Assembly: GCF_018614075.1 (NCBI RefSeq)
Contig: NZ_JAGGOZ010000083.1
Coordinates: 1-64,000 of the forward strand
Length of the DNA: 64,000 nt
From: Streptomyces sp. ISL-94
GTDB lineage: Bacteria; Actinomycetota; Actinomycetes; Streptomycetales; Streptomycetaceae
Direction of reading: 5' to 3'
The position numbers and the translations under genes were made by a program. The notes under the pieces were generated by a model that saw only the letters and a program-made list of their open reading frames with translations, searched no databases and was not told the origin of the DNA. This document shows, piece by piece, positions 14,395 through 22,079 of the stretch; within the stretch, counting starts at the first letter, position 1, and every line of letters starts with the position of its first letter.

Positions 14395-15891
14395 ATGCCC
14401 GAACGCCGTACCGTCGCCCTTGTCACTCTTGGCTGCGCCCGTAACGAGGTGGACTCGGAGGAGCTCGCAGGCCGCTTGGCGGCGGATGGCTGGGAGCTCG
14501 TCGAGGACGCCGCCGATGCGGACGTAGCCGTCGTCAACACCTGCGGCTTCGTCGAAGCCGCCAAAAAGGACTCCGTAGACGCCCTGCTGGAAGCCAATGA
14601 TCTGAAGGATCACGGCAAGACCCAGGCCGTCGTCGCCGTCGGCTGTATGGCCGAGCGCTACGGCAAGGAGCTCGCCGAAGCGCTCCCCGAGGCCGACGGA
14701 GTCCTCGGCTTCGACGACTACGCCGACATCTCCAACCGCCTCCAGACCATCCTCAGCGGCGGCAGCGTGGAGGCCCACACCCCGCGCGACCGGCGCCAGC
14801 TGCTGCCGATCAGCCCGGCGGAGCGCCAGAAGGCCGAGGTCGCCCTCCCGGGTCACGCCCAGGAGACCGTCGCCGAGGCACCCGCCGACCTGCCCGACGG
14901 ACTCGCGCCCGCCTCCGGGCCGCGCGCGCCGCTGCGCCGCCGCCTCGACAAGAGCCCGGTGGCCTCGGTCAAGCTGGCCTCCGGCTGCGACCGGCGCTGC
15001 ACCTTCTGCGCCATCCCGTCCTTCCGCGGCTCCTTCATCTCCCGCCGCCCCAGCGACGTGCTGGGCGAGACCCGCTGGCTCGCCGAGCAGGGCGTCAAGG
15101 AGATCATGCTGGTCTCCGAGAACAACACCTCGTACGGCAAGGACCTCGGCGACATCCGCCTGCTGGAGACCCTGCTGCCGGAGCTCGCCGGGGTGGACGG
15201 CATCGAGCGCGTCCGCGTCAGCTACCTCCAGCCCGCCGAGATGCGGCCCGGCCTGATCGACGTACTGACGTCGACCCCCAAGGTCGTCCCGTACTTCGAC
15301 CTGTCCTTCCAGCACTCGGCCCCCGACGTGCTGCGCGCCATGCGCCGCTTCGGTGACACCGACCGGTTCCTGGAGCTGCTGGACACCATCCGCAGCAAGG
15401 CCCCGCAGGCCGGCGTACGGTCCAACTTCATCGTCGGCTTCCCCGGCGAGAAGGAATCGGACTTCGCCGAGCTGGAGCGTTTCCTCACCCACGCGCGCCT
15501 CGACGCCATCGGTGTCTTCGGCTACTCCGACGAGGACGGCACCGAGGCCGCCGGCTACGAGGACAAGCTGGACGAGGACACCATCGCCGAGCGGCTCGCC
15601 CACATGCAGCGGCTTGCCGAGGAGCTCACCTCGCAGCGCGCGGAGGAGCGGATCGGGGAGACCCTGGAGGTACTCGTCGAGACGGTCGTGCCGCTGGACG
15701 AGGCCGAAGACGGCGAGGGTGCCTACGGGCGCGCCGCCCACCAGGCTCCCGAGACCGACGGACAGGTCGTCTTCACGGACGGCACGGGGCTGGTCCCCGG
15801 GCGAATCGTCACGGCCAAGGTGGTCGGCTCCCTCGGTGTGGACCTCGTGGCCGAGCCCCTGGGCCTGGATCTTGAGGAGGCGGCCGGATGA
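14395..15891 (+). CDS. rimO: ribosomal protein S12 methylthiotransferase RimO
   Basis: A 498-residue radical-SAM enzyme that adds a methylthio group to a conserved aspartate of ribosomal protein S12. The N-terminal UPF0004 domain carries cluster cysteines C14, C50 and C84. The radical-SAM CxxxCxxC motif is C198, C202 and C205 (SGCDRRCTFCAIP). A TRAM-like domain ends the protein. It is longer than the roughly 440-residue E. coli enzyme because of an insertion at about 125-190 rich in Ala, Pro and Arg. The ATG at 14395 gives the conserved start PERRTVALVTLGC. It overlaps pgsA by four bases, so the two are translationally coupled. Confidence 0.93.
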   Translation: MPERRTVALVTLGCARNEVDSEELAGRLAADGWELVEDAADADVAVVNTCGFVEAAKKDSVDALLEANDLKDHGKTQAVVAVGCMAERYGKELAEALPEADGVLGFDDYADISNRLQTILSGGSVEAHTPRDRRQLLPISPAERQKAEVALPGHAQETVAEAPADLPDGLAPASGPRAPLRRRLDKSPVASVKLASGCDRRCTFCAIPSFRGSFISRRPSDVLGETRWLAEQGVKEIMLVSENNTSYGKDLGDIRLLETLLPELAGVDGIERVRVSYLQPAEMRPGLIDVLTSTPKVVPYFDLSFQHSAPDVLRAMRRFGDTDRFLELLDTIRSKAPQAGVRSNFIVGFPGEKESDFAELERFLTHARLDAIGVFGYSDEDGTEAAGYEDKLDEDTIAERLAHMQRLAEELTSQRAEERIGETLEVLVETVVPLDEAEDGEGAYGRAAHQAPETDGQVVFTDGTGLVPGRIVTAKVVGSLGVDLVAEPLGLDLEEAAG

Positions 15892-16547
15892 CCGGAGCCC
15901 CGGCATCTGCGGCGGGCGGGACCGGCCGCCGGCCGGCGCCCGGCGCGAAGCTGGGAGCCGCGGCGGTCAATCAGGCCAGCCTGTGGAACATCGCCAACAT
16001 CCTGACGATGATCCGGCTCGCCCTGGTGCCGGGGTTCGTCTTCCTGCTGCTCGCCGAGGGCGGCTCCGACCCGGCCTGGCGCGCTTGGGCATGGGCGGCC
16101 TTCGCCGTCGCCATGATCACGGACATCTTCGACGGGCACCTGGCCCGGACGTACAACCTGGTCACGGACTTCGGCAAGATCGCCGACCCCATCGCCGACA
16201 AGGCGATCATGGGCTCCGCGCTGATCTGCCTCTCCTGGCTGGGCGACCTGCCCTGGTGGGTGACCGGGGTGATCCTGGGGCGGGAGCTCGGGATCACGCT
16301 CCTGCGCTTCTGGGTGATCCGCTACGGAGTGATTCCGGCCAGCCGGGGCGGCAAGCTGAAGACCCTGGCGCAGGGCACGGCCGTGGGCATGTACGTGCTC
16401 GCGCTGACCGGGCCGCTGGCGACCTTGCGCTTCTGGATGATGGCGCTCGCCGTCGTGCTGACCGTCGTCACCGGTTTGGACTACATCCGGCAGGCGGTCG
16501 TGCTGCGCCGCAAGGGCCTCGCCGCGGAGCGGGCCGCGGCGGCGTGA
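15888..16547 (+). CDS. pgsA: CDP-diacylglycerol--glycerol-3-phosphate 3-phosphatidyltransferase
   Basis: A 219-residue integral membrane enzyme that commits CDP-diacylglycerol to phosphatidylglycerol and cardiolipin synthesis. It has the CDP-alcohol phosphotransferase signature DG-x2-AR-x8-G-x3-D-x3-D as DGHLAR...DFGKIADPIAD (about residues 83-105) and about five membrane helices. The ATGA overlap with rimO and the 24-base gap to cinA indicate one operon. The same pgsA-cinA-clgR neighbourhood occurs near ftsK in other actinobacteria. Confidence 0.92.
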   Translation: MTGAPASAAGGTGRRPAPGAKLGAAAVNQASLWNIANILTMIRLALVPGFVFLLLAEGGSDPAWRAWAWAAFAVAMITDIFDGHLARTYNLVTDFGKIADPIADKAIMGSALICLSWLGDLPWWVTGVILGRELGITLLRFWVIRYGVIPASRGGKLKTLAQGTAVGMYVLALTGPLATLRFWMMALAVVLTVVTGLDYIRQAVVLRRKGLAAERAAAA

Positions 16548-16571
16548 CAGATGGGGTGGGGGATTTTTCCT

Positions 16572-17123
16572 GTGTCTGAAGGTGAAGCCGGGGTGGCGGA
16601 AGCGGCGGGCGGTGCGGCCGGTGTTGCTGCGGACGTGCTGCGGCTGCTCGCGGAGCGTGACCAGACGCTCGCTGTCGCGGAATCCCTGACCGGCGGCATG
16701 GTGGCCGCTGCCCTCACGGCCGTACCCGGGGCGTCCCGGTCCTTCCGCGGCTCGGTCACCGCGTACGCGACGGAGCTCAAGCACCGGATCCTGGGAGTGG
16801 ACGCCGGCCTGCTTGCGGCCGAAGGCGCGGTGAACGTGCAGGTCGCGGAGGAGATGGCGGCCGGGGTGCGGCGGGTGATGGGCGCGTCCTGGGGCATCGC
16901 CACCACCGGAGTGGCCGGTCCCGACCCGCAGGACGGGCAGCCGGTGGGCACTGTTTTCGTCGCCGTGGCGGGTCCGGGGATCAGGAATACGGCCCGGCTG
17001 CGGTTGAACGGCTCCCGCGCGGAAATCCGTAGGGAGAGTGCACGGACAGTGCTCGAACTTCTCTCGAGCGAACTCCGCGAGAATCTGCGGGGGCAGGATA
17101 CGGAACAGAACGGGGGGACTTGA
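16572..17123 (+). CDS. cinA: CinA-family nicotinamide-nucleotide amidohydrolase
   Basis: A 183-residue stand-alone CinA C-terminal (PncC-type) domain that deamidates NMN to nicotinic acid mononucleotide. Conserved motifs are AESLTGG (about 36-42), VTAYATELK and GIATTGVAGPDPQDGQPVGTV. The N-terminal molybdopterin-like domain of full CinA is absent, which is usual in this family. The GTG at 16572 is preferred because GGGGG lies nine bases upstream; the ATG at 16551, three bases after the pgsA stop, has no visible ribosome-binding site. It probably forms an operon with rimO and pgsA. Confidence 0.85.
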   Translation: MSEGEAGVAEAAGGAAGVAADVLRLLAERDQTLAVAESLTGGMVAAALTAVPGASRSFRGSVTAYATELKHRILGVDAGLLAAEGAVNVQVAEEMAAGVRRVMGASWGIATTGVAGPDPQDGQPVGTVFVAVAGPGIRNTARLRLNGSRAEIRRESARTVLELLSSELRENLRGQDTEQNGGT

Positions 17124-17145
17124 TGTTTACAGCCCTGAGTGAACA
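17124..17145 (+). promoter_or_regulatory. operator-like inverted repeat upstream of clgR
   Basis: TGTTTAC (17124-17130) and GTGAACA (17139-17145) form an imperfect inverted repeat, six of seven positions matching, with an eight-base spacer. It starts at the cinA stop codon and lies about 90 bases before clgR. No known regulator is assigned. Confidence 0.35.
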
Positions 17146-17232
17146 CGACATCGCTCCCCGCACGGCCGCGGCGCGAGGCGGTACGGTGGGGCGTGAAGGA
17201 TGCGGCTACACGGTCAGAGGAGGGAGCCACCG

Positions 17233-17613
17233 ATGATTCTGCTCCGTCGCCTGCTGGGTGACGTGCTGCGTCGGCAGCGCCAGCGCCAGGGCCGTACTCT
17301 GCGCGAAGTCTCCTCGTCGGCTCGAGTTTCGCTCGGCTATCTCTCCGAGGTGGAGCGGGGGCAGAAGGAGGCATCCTCCGAGCTGCTCTCCGCGATCTGC
17401 GACGCGTTGGACGTACGGATGTCCGAGCTGATGCGCGAAGTCAGCGATGAACTGTCGCTGGCCGAGCTGGCACAGTCGGCCGCGGCAAGCGAACCGGTGA
17501 GTGTGCCGGTCCGCCCGATGCTCAATTCGGTCTCCATGGCTTCGGTCACGGGTGGACCGGAGCGGGTGACCATCAAGGCGCCTGCGGAAGCGGTGAATGT
17601 CGTAGCCGCGTGA
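17233..17613 (+). CDS. clgR: ClgR, activator of clp and lon protease genes
   Basis: A 126-residue XRE-family regulator. The helix-turn-helix covers about residues 10-70 (GRTLREVSSSARVSLGYLSEVERGQKEAS), nearly identical to Streptomyces ClgR, which activates clpP1, clpC and lon. The protein ends in Val-Val-Ala-Ala; in S. lividans a C-terminal Ala-Ala makes ClgR a substrate of ClpP1/P2, giving feedback control (known of the family). The ATG at 17233 has GGAGGG seven to eight bases upstream; an upstream in-frame start at 17200 is less likely. Its place after pgsA-cinA agrees with clgR loci in mycobacteria and corynebacteria. Confidence 0.93.
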   Translation: MILLRRLLGDVLRRQRQRQGRTLREVSSSARVSLGYLSEVERGQKEASSELLSAICDALDVRMSELMREVSDELSLAELAQSAAASEPVSVPVRPMLNSVSMASVTGGPERVTIKAPAEAVNVVAA

Positions 17614-17641
17614 GCGAGCACGTGAGTGTGTGAGTGTGGCC

Positions 17642-17680
17642 GGAGCCCCGGCCGGTGCGTGAAGCACCGGCCGGGGCTCC
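17642..17680 (+). terminator. strong terminator after clgR
   Basis: A perfect 17-bp stem (17642-17658 with 17664-17680) and a five-base loop GTGAA, 28 bases after the clgR stop. No T run follows, as is common in high-GC actinobacteria. Confidence 0.8.
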
Positions 17681-17756
17681 CGGCCGTTCTGGGTGCGGGG
17701 CGGAGGGGGGTGCGGGAGGATGGGGCCGTCCGGGTTCCGGCCCCTGGGAGGCAGCC

Positions 17757-18104
17757 GTGCGGCGGTTACTGCGCCTGCGCCTACGCGCGCGTGCGCGCCC
17801 GCGCCCTGGCCGGCGCCTGCGCTCGGGCATACCTGTGCCGCCGGCCCTCGCGTTGGCGGTGGGGGTGCTGTGGTGGTGGGCCGTGCTGCGGCTGGCCCTC
17901 GCGCCCGCGGAGTCCGGGCCCGTGGAGGGCGCGGTGGCTGTAGGCGGATGGGGGCTGGGACTGCTGCCGGTGCACTGTGTGCCGGAGCCGAAGCGCAGGG
18001 TCCGGCGGGGGACGGAGGACGCGGCTGCCGGGGTTACCGCGGTTCCCGGGACTACCAGGGCATCGACACTCCGCCGTTCGGGCGAAGGATCTGGCCCGTC
18101 ATGA
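17757..18104 (+). CDS. possible small membrane protein
   Basis: A 115-residue ORF starting at GTG 17757 with GGGAGG five bases upstream. It has an Arg/Leu-rich N-terminus, one clear hydrophobic helix (PALALAVGVLWWWAVLRLALA) and a second weaker one, then a basic tail. It overlaps the 3' end of the convergent SDR gene by 53 bases, which counts against the last third being constrained. No family is recognised. It may be a real small membrane protein or a chance frame. Confidence 0.4.
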   Translation: MRRLLRLRLRARARPRPGRRLRSGIPVPPALALAVGVLWWWAVLRLALAPAESGPVEGAVAVGGWGLGLLPVHCVPEPKRRVRRGTEDAAAGVTAVPGTTRASTLRRSGEGSGPS

Positions 18105-18834
18105 AGGACGAGGCGTCCGAGGCCAGGTAGAGCACGGCCTGGGCGATGTCCTCGGGCTCGCCGACCCGGCGCAGGGGGGACATCCGGACCATCATCGCCT
18201 CGGTCTGCTCCTGCACCTCGGGGGCGTGGCGGCCGGTCATGGGGGTGCGTATCCAGCCGGGTGCGACGGCGTTGACGCGGATGCCGTGCGGGCCGGCCTC
18301 GGTGGCGAGCGTCTTCGTCAGCTGGACGACGGCGGCCTTGGCGGCGCTGTAGCAGAGCAGGCCGGGCTGGGCGGCGTCCACGGCGCCCGAGGCCATCGTG
18401 ACGATCGAGCCCGGGCGGCCCGCCGCGATCATCGAGCGGGCGGCTTCCTGGCAGGTGCGCAGGACCCCCTTGAAGTTGATGTCGAGCACCCGGTCGAGGT
18501 CCTCGTCGTCGGTGTCCAGCACACTGCTGGTGTGCATGACCCCGGCGATGGCGGCGGCTATGTCGAGCGGGCCCGCGGCCGCGACGGCAGCCCGCAGAGC
18601 GGTGCGGTCCGTGACGTCGAGGGGGTGGACCGTGGCGGCTCCGCCGGCCTTGGCGACGAGGGCGGCCGTCTCGGCGAGGCCCTGCGCGTCGCGGTCGGTG
18701 CAGTGCACGTGCGCGCCCGCCTCGGAGAGGAGGAGGGCGGTGGCGCGGCCGATTCCGCTCGCGGCGCCGGTGATGAGGGCGCTGCGCCCGGTGAGGTCGT
18801 ACGAGGCTGAGGCTGTGCCGGTGGGTGTGGGCAT
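18052..18834 (-). CDS. short-chain dehydrogenase/reductase (SDR)
   Basis: A 260-residue classical SDR oxidoreductase with the NAD(P)-binding motif TGAASGIG, the NAG-like motif (IAGVM), catalytic Ser in MASGA, and YSAAK (Tyr/Lys). Substrate unknown; the C-terminus (TGQILRPNGGVSMPW) is typical of 3-oxoacyl-ACP or alcohol-type SDRs. The start at ATG 18834 is chosen because a consensus promoter ends six bases before it, implying a leaderless mRNA; there is no Shine-Dalgarno sequence. The ORF could extend to TTG 18870, but that codon lies inside the -35 box. Confidence 0.88.
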   Translation of the reverse strand: MPTPTGTASASYDLTGRSALITGAASGIGRATALLLSEAGAHVHCTDRDAQGLAETAALVAKAGGAATVHPLDVTDRTALRAAVAAAGPLDIAAAIAGVMHTSSVLDTDDEDLDRVLDINFKGVLRTCQEAARSMIAAGRPGSIVTMASGAVDAAQPGLLCYSAAKAAVVQLTKTLATEAGPHGIRVNAVAPGWIRTPMTGRHAPEVQEQTEAMMVRMSPLRRVGEPEDIAQAVLYLASDASSFMTGQILRPNGGVSMPW

Positions 18835-18840
18835 GCCGGG

Positions 18841-18870
18841 ACGGTACGACCGGATCTGACGGAGCGTCAA
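18841..18870 (-). promoter_or_regulatory. consensus promoter of the SDR gene (leaderless)
   Basis: On the minus strand, TTGACG (18870-18865), an 18-base spacer and TACCGT (18846-18841), then six bases to the ATG. This fits a HrdB-type promoter whose transcript would start at or next to the start codon. Confidence 0.7.
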
Positions 18871-19665
18871 CTAGGGCGTCGGGCCGGGCTGGCAGTGGGG
18901 GCACCAGTAGGTCGGGCGGCCGTCCTGGGGGGCTTCGCGGACGGGGGTGCCGCAGCGCAGGCAGGGGCGGCGGGTGCGGCCGTAGACGAAGAGGTCCTGG
19001 CCGGGGCGGCGGTTGCCGGTGGTGTTGCGGGGGCCGGGCCGGTCACCGGTGTTCGCGGCCAGCAGGCGGTGGGCGGCGGCGGCCAGGCGGGGGAGGGCCG
19101 CCTCGGGGAGCGCGCCGACCGGGGTCCAGGGGCTGACCTGGGCCAGGAAGCAGAGTTCGGCCTTGTAGATGTTGCCGATGCCCGCGAGGTTGCGCTGGTC
19201 GAGCAGGGCCTCGCCCAGGGGGCGCTCGGGGGCGGCGAGGAGGTTGGCCGCGGCGCGGTCGGGGTCCCAGTCGGGGCCGAGGAGGTCGGGGCCGAGGTGA
19301 CCCACGGCCCGGTCCTCGTCGGCGGTGCGGATCAACTCCAGGACGGGGAGGCGGTAGCCGACGGCGGTGTGGTCGGCGGTGGCGAGGATCGCCCGGATCT
19401 CGTAGGCGGGGCCGCCGTGCCATTTCGCGCCCGCGGGGAACACGTGCCAGGCGCCGTCCATGCGGAGGTGGCTGTGCAGGGTGAGGCCGCCCTCGAAGCG
19501 GGCCAGGATGTGCTTGCCCCGGGGGGTGACGTCGAGGGTGGTGCGGCCGGTGAGGTCGGCGGTGGCGAAGCGGGGGACGCGCAGGTCGCTGCGGGTGAGG
19601 GGCTTGCCGGCCAGGGCGGTGTGCAGGCGGGTCGCCGCGCGCCGGATGCTGTCTCCTTCGGGCAT
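18871..19665 (-). CDS. nei: Fpg/Nei-family DNA glycosylase (endonuclease VIII-like)
   Basis: A 264-residue bifunctional base-excision glycosylase/AP lyase for oxidised bases. After Met removal the N-terminus is Pro-Glu-Gly-Asp-Ser, giving the catalytic proline and glutamate. The H2TH region is QRNLAGIGNIYKAE. The C-terminal zinc finger has C-x2-C and C-x2-C (CLRCG ... WCPHC). The sequence is nearer Nei (MPEGD) than Fpg (MPELPE). It is near lhr, as nei and lhr are neighbours in mycobacteria. Its stop codon directly abuts the SDR promoter. Confidence 0.88.
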   Translation of the reverse strand: MPEGDSIRRAATRLHTALAGKPLTRSDLRVPRFATADLTGRTTLDVTPRGKHILARFEGGLTLHSHLRMDGAWHVFPAGAKWHGGPAYEIRAILATADHTAVGYRLPVLELIRTADEDRAVGHLGPDLLGPDWDPDRAAANLLAAPERPLGEALLDQRNLAGIGNIYKAELCFLAQVSPWTPVGALPEAALPRLAAAAHRLLAANTGDRPGPRNTTGNRRPGQDLFVYGRTRRPCLRCGTPVREAPQDGRPTYWCPHCQPGPTP

Positions 19666-19734
19666 GGCCCCATTGTGCGTGCCCCGCGGTGACCGCGGAC
19701 CCCGGCCGACCTGTGGCGCCGGGGGGCCCGGGGC

Positions 19735-19885
19735 CAGGGCCCTTGGCCTCGGCCCCGGCTCCCGGCCCTTGGCCTCGGCCCCGGCTCCCGGCCCTTGGCC
19801 TCGGCCCCGGCTCCCGGCCCTTGGCCTCGGCCCCGGCTCCCGGCCCTTGGCCTCGGCCCCGGCTCCCGGCCCTTGGCCTGCGGCT
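19735..19885 (+). repeat. 26-bp GC-rich tandem repeat
   Basis: About five and a half copies of a 26-bp unit (CCTTGGCCTCGGCCCCGGCT plus CCCGGC) start at 19741, 19767, 19793, 19819, 19845 and 19871, then degenerate. They fill most of the 365-base gap between nei and the hydrolase remnant. Copies are essentially identical, suggesting recent expansion. Apparent reading frames here are only repeat translations. Confidence 0.9.
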
Positions 19886-20030
19886 CCCGCCTCCCGGCTC
19901 CCGGCCCCGGGTTCGGGGCTTCCGGCCCCCGGGCCTCGGGTGCCGGGTTCTGGGCTCCGGCCTTGTGGGTCGCAGGTCGGCGGGCTTTGGGGCTTGCAGG
20001 TGCCGCGCCGGGGGCGGCTTCGCGGGAGGG

Positions 20031-20264
20031 TCATGGGGTGGCGTTGCCGGCGCGGCCGACGTCCTTCAGGAACTGCCGCTGGTCGTCGAGGAATCCCTCC
20101 GCGAAGAGTGAGCGGGGGGAGAAGAGCGCGGTGAGCGTGAGGGTGGGGGCCGAGCGCTCGATGGGCTGCTTGAGCAGTGAATGAGTCGCGTCCGGGTAGT
20201 GCTCGACCTTCAATGCGCCGCCGGCGTCCAGCGCCTCGCGGTAGGCGCGCTCCGTGTCGGCGGT
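20031..20264 (-). pseudogene. C-terminal remnant of an alpha/beta hydrolase
   Basis: On the minus strand about 77 codons read like the end of an alpha/beta-hydrolase: an acidic helix (TERAYREALDAGG), the catalytic-His region (HYPDATHSLLK) and a typical tail ending at a TGA at 20031. No start, nucleophile elbow or oxyanion loop is present. At about 20264 similarity stops abruptly and the PaaX-like gene begins on the other strand. The 5' part was probably lost by recombination at this junction. Family assignment is by eye. Confidence 0.5.
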
Positions 20265-20282
20265 ATCGAGATCCCCACCCGC

Positions 20283-21146
20283 ATGCTCGTCCACGCACTG
20301 ATCCGCGAGGACGGCACGGTCAGCGCGGACGAGCTCTACACCGTCGCCGAGACCCTCGGCATGAGCGACCAGCAGGTACGGCTGTGCGTCAAACGCCTCG
20401 TGGCCGAGAACCGGTTCACCCACGAAGGCCGCGGCCGCAAGGCACTGCTGCACGCCACCGAAGACACCACGCGCGCCCTGGCCCCCAACGCGGACTTTCT
20501 CCAGTACGCATTCGACCAGGACGCCGGGCTCGCCCCCTGGGACGGCGTCTGGCACCTGGCCGCCTTCGCGGTGCCCGAAGCGGCGCGCACGGCCCGCGAC
20601 GCCCTGCGCGACACGCTCGTCCACCTCGGTGGCGCCCCGCTCCAGGGCGGCCTGTACGTCTGCGCCAACGCCTGGGAACCGTACGTCGAAGACGCGGCCC
20701 ACCGCCTCGGCGCCCACGGCGGCCTCACCCTCCTCACCACGACGGACCTGCGCAGGGGCGGCACCCAGGAGCCTGCCGAACTCGTCCGCCGCCTGTGGCC
20801 GCTGCAGGAGATCGCCGACCGGTACCACCGCCTCGGCCGCATCGCCCGGCCCCGCCTCGACCGGCTCACCGGCCCTGACGGACTCTCCCCGTCCGCACTC
20901 CTGACCATCGCGGTCGAGCTGGCCGCCGAGCTCACCCGCGCCATGGAGCCCGACCCGCTGCTGCCGCCTCAGCTCCTGCCCCAGCCCTGGCCCGGCACCG
21001 AGGCCCGGGGGCTCGTGGCCCGGTGCTGGGCGGCCCTCCAGGAACGCGACCACGTCGAGGCCCGACCGGTGCTCTTCCGCCTCTACGCCGACATCACCCG
21101 GGAGCGGCAGACCGGGCCGCCGGCTGAAGACGCGCGCTCGGGGTAG
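20283..21146 (+). CDS. PaaX-like transcriptional regulator
   Basis: About 287 residues with an N-terminal winged helix (LYTVAETLGMSDQQVRLCVKRLVAENRFTHEGRGRK) and the PaaX effector/C-terminal region (WDGVWHLAAFAVPE ... LGGAPLQGGLYV). PaaX proteins repress phenylacetate and related catabolic genes; the target here is unknown. Start choice is difficult: homology-like sequence already begins at Glu-Ile-Pro-Thr just before ATG 20283, while the frame runs upstream to ATG 20181 through antisense of the hydrolase remnant. No start has a convincing ribosome-binding site, so expression may be altered. Confidence 0.75.
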   Translation: MLVHALIREDGTVSADELYTVAETLGMSDQQVRLCVKRLVAENRFTHEGRGRKALLHATEDTTRALAPNADFLQYAFDQDAGLAPWDGVWHLAAFAVPEAARTARDALRDTLVHLGGAPLQGGLYVCANAWEPYVEDAAHRLGAHGGLTLLTTTDLRRGGTQEPAELVRRLWPLQEIADRYHRLGRIARPRLDRLTGPDGLSPSALLTIAVELAAELTRAMEPDPLLPPQLLPQPWPGTEARGLVARCWAALQERDHVEARPVLFRLYADITRERQTGPPAEDARSG

Positions 21147-21277
21147 CTCCTCCGCCACCTGGGCGATCCGCGGCGCCGGTTCGGGTTCTGCCTGCGCGTC
21201 CGCCGCCGGGGGGCGGCCTCCCCGTGAGTCTCTGCGTGCGAGTGGTCAGCCTCGGAACAGGGAACGGAGCAACGCCA

Positions 21278-21985
21278 ATGAAGGTCGCAGTCCTCGGCAC
21301 CGGCGCGGGAGGCCGCGCGCACGCCGCCAAGCTGGTGGAGCTCGGGCACGACGTCTACGTCGGCACCCGCGACTACCAGGCCACCCTCGGCCGCACCGAA
21401 CCGGACTTCATGGGCATCGAACCCTTCGGCCAGTGGTTCGCGAACCACCCGGGCATCGAGCTCGGGAGCTTCGGCGAGGCCGCGGCGGCCGCCGACTTCG
21501 TGATCAACGGGATCGACGGCGCCAGCGCGGTGCGCGTGCTCAGCGGCATCGACCAGCAGCTCGCGGGCAAGACGCTGATGGACTACGCCGTTCCGTTCGT
21601 CTACAACCCCGAACAGGCCCATCCCTGGCCCACCCCCTGGGGGGTGATGCCGGCCCTGGACCCCGTGGACCACGACAGCCTGGGGGAGCGGATCCAGCGC
21701 GCCCTGCCGCAGGTCAAGGTCGTCAAGGCCTGTGTCACCCAGGAGCAGGAGACCGTCGTCGACCCGCAGGCCGTGGCCCGCGGCGACCACACGATGTTCA
21801 TCGCCGGGGAGCACGACGACGCCAAGGCGGAGGTCACCGCGCTCCTGCGGTCCTACGGCTGGCAGGACATCCTCGACCTCGGTCCGCTGGCCAGCTCCCG
21901 GGGCATGGAGATGTACTCCCACATGCACAGCGCCATCCAGTTCGCGCTGGGCGGTGCCCGGTTCGGCGTGAAGGTGATGCGCTGA
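21278..21985 (+). CDS. NADP/F420 reductase-like Rossmann protein
   Basis: A 235-residue protein of the NADPH:F420 oxidoreductase-like family (COG2085 type). The Rossmann motif is VLGTGAGGRAHAAKLVELGHDV at the N-terminus, followed by a basic-adjacent GTRD that may select NADP. The C-terminal helices (MYSHMHSAIQFALGG) are typical of these small dimeric reductases. The ATG at 21278 has ACGGAGC nearby. It probably uses a nicotinamide or F420 cofactor; the substrate is unknown. It is co-directional with the PaaX-like gene 131 bases upstream. Confidence 0.8.
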   Translation: MKVAVLGTGAGGRAHAAKLVELGHDVYVGTRDYQATLGRTEPDFMGIEPFGQWFANHPGIELGSFGEAAAAADFVINGIDGASAVRVLSGIDQQLAGKTLMDYAVPFVYNPEQAHPWPTPWGVMPALDPVDHDSLGERIQRALPQVKVVKACVTQEQETVVDPQAVARGDHTMFIAGEHDDAKAEVTALLRSYGWQDILDLGPLASSRGMEMYSHMHSAIQFALGGARFGVKVMR

Positions 21986-22060
21986 CCCGGGACCCGGGAC
22001 CCGGGACCCGGGACCGGGATCCGGGACCGCGATCCGCGATCCGGGATCCGGGGACCTGGG
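21986..22060 (+). repeat. CCCGGGA micro-repeats between convergent genes
   Basis: Four head-to-tail copies of ACCCGGG follow the stop codon, then GGATCCGGGA-like and GATCCGCGATCC variants to about 22060. The block is strongly self-complementary and lies between the convergent reductase-like and lhr genes, where it could act as a bidirectional terminator. Confidence 0.65.
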
Positions 22061-22079
22061 ATTCGGACCCGGGGCCCGG

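Noticed and set aside
19735..19885. Possible CRISPR array
   Set aside because: The 26-bp units are contiguous with no unique spacers and there are no cas genes.
20181..20282. Upstream extension of the PaaX-like protein
   Set aside because: These codons are antisense to the hydrolase remnant and do not resemble PaaX proteins.
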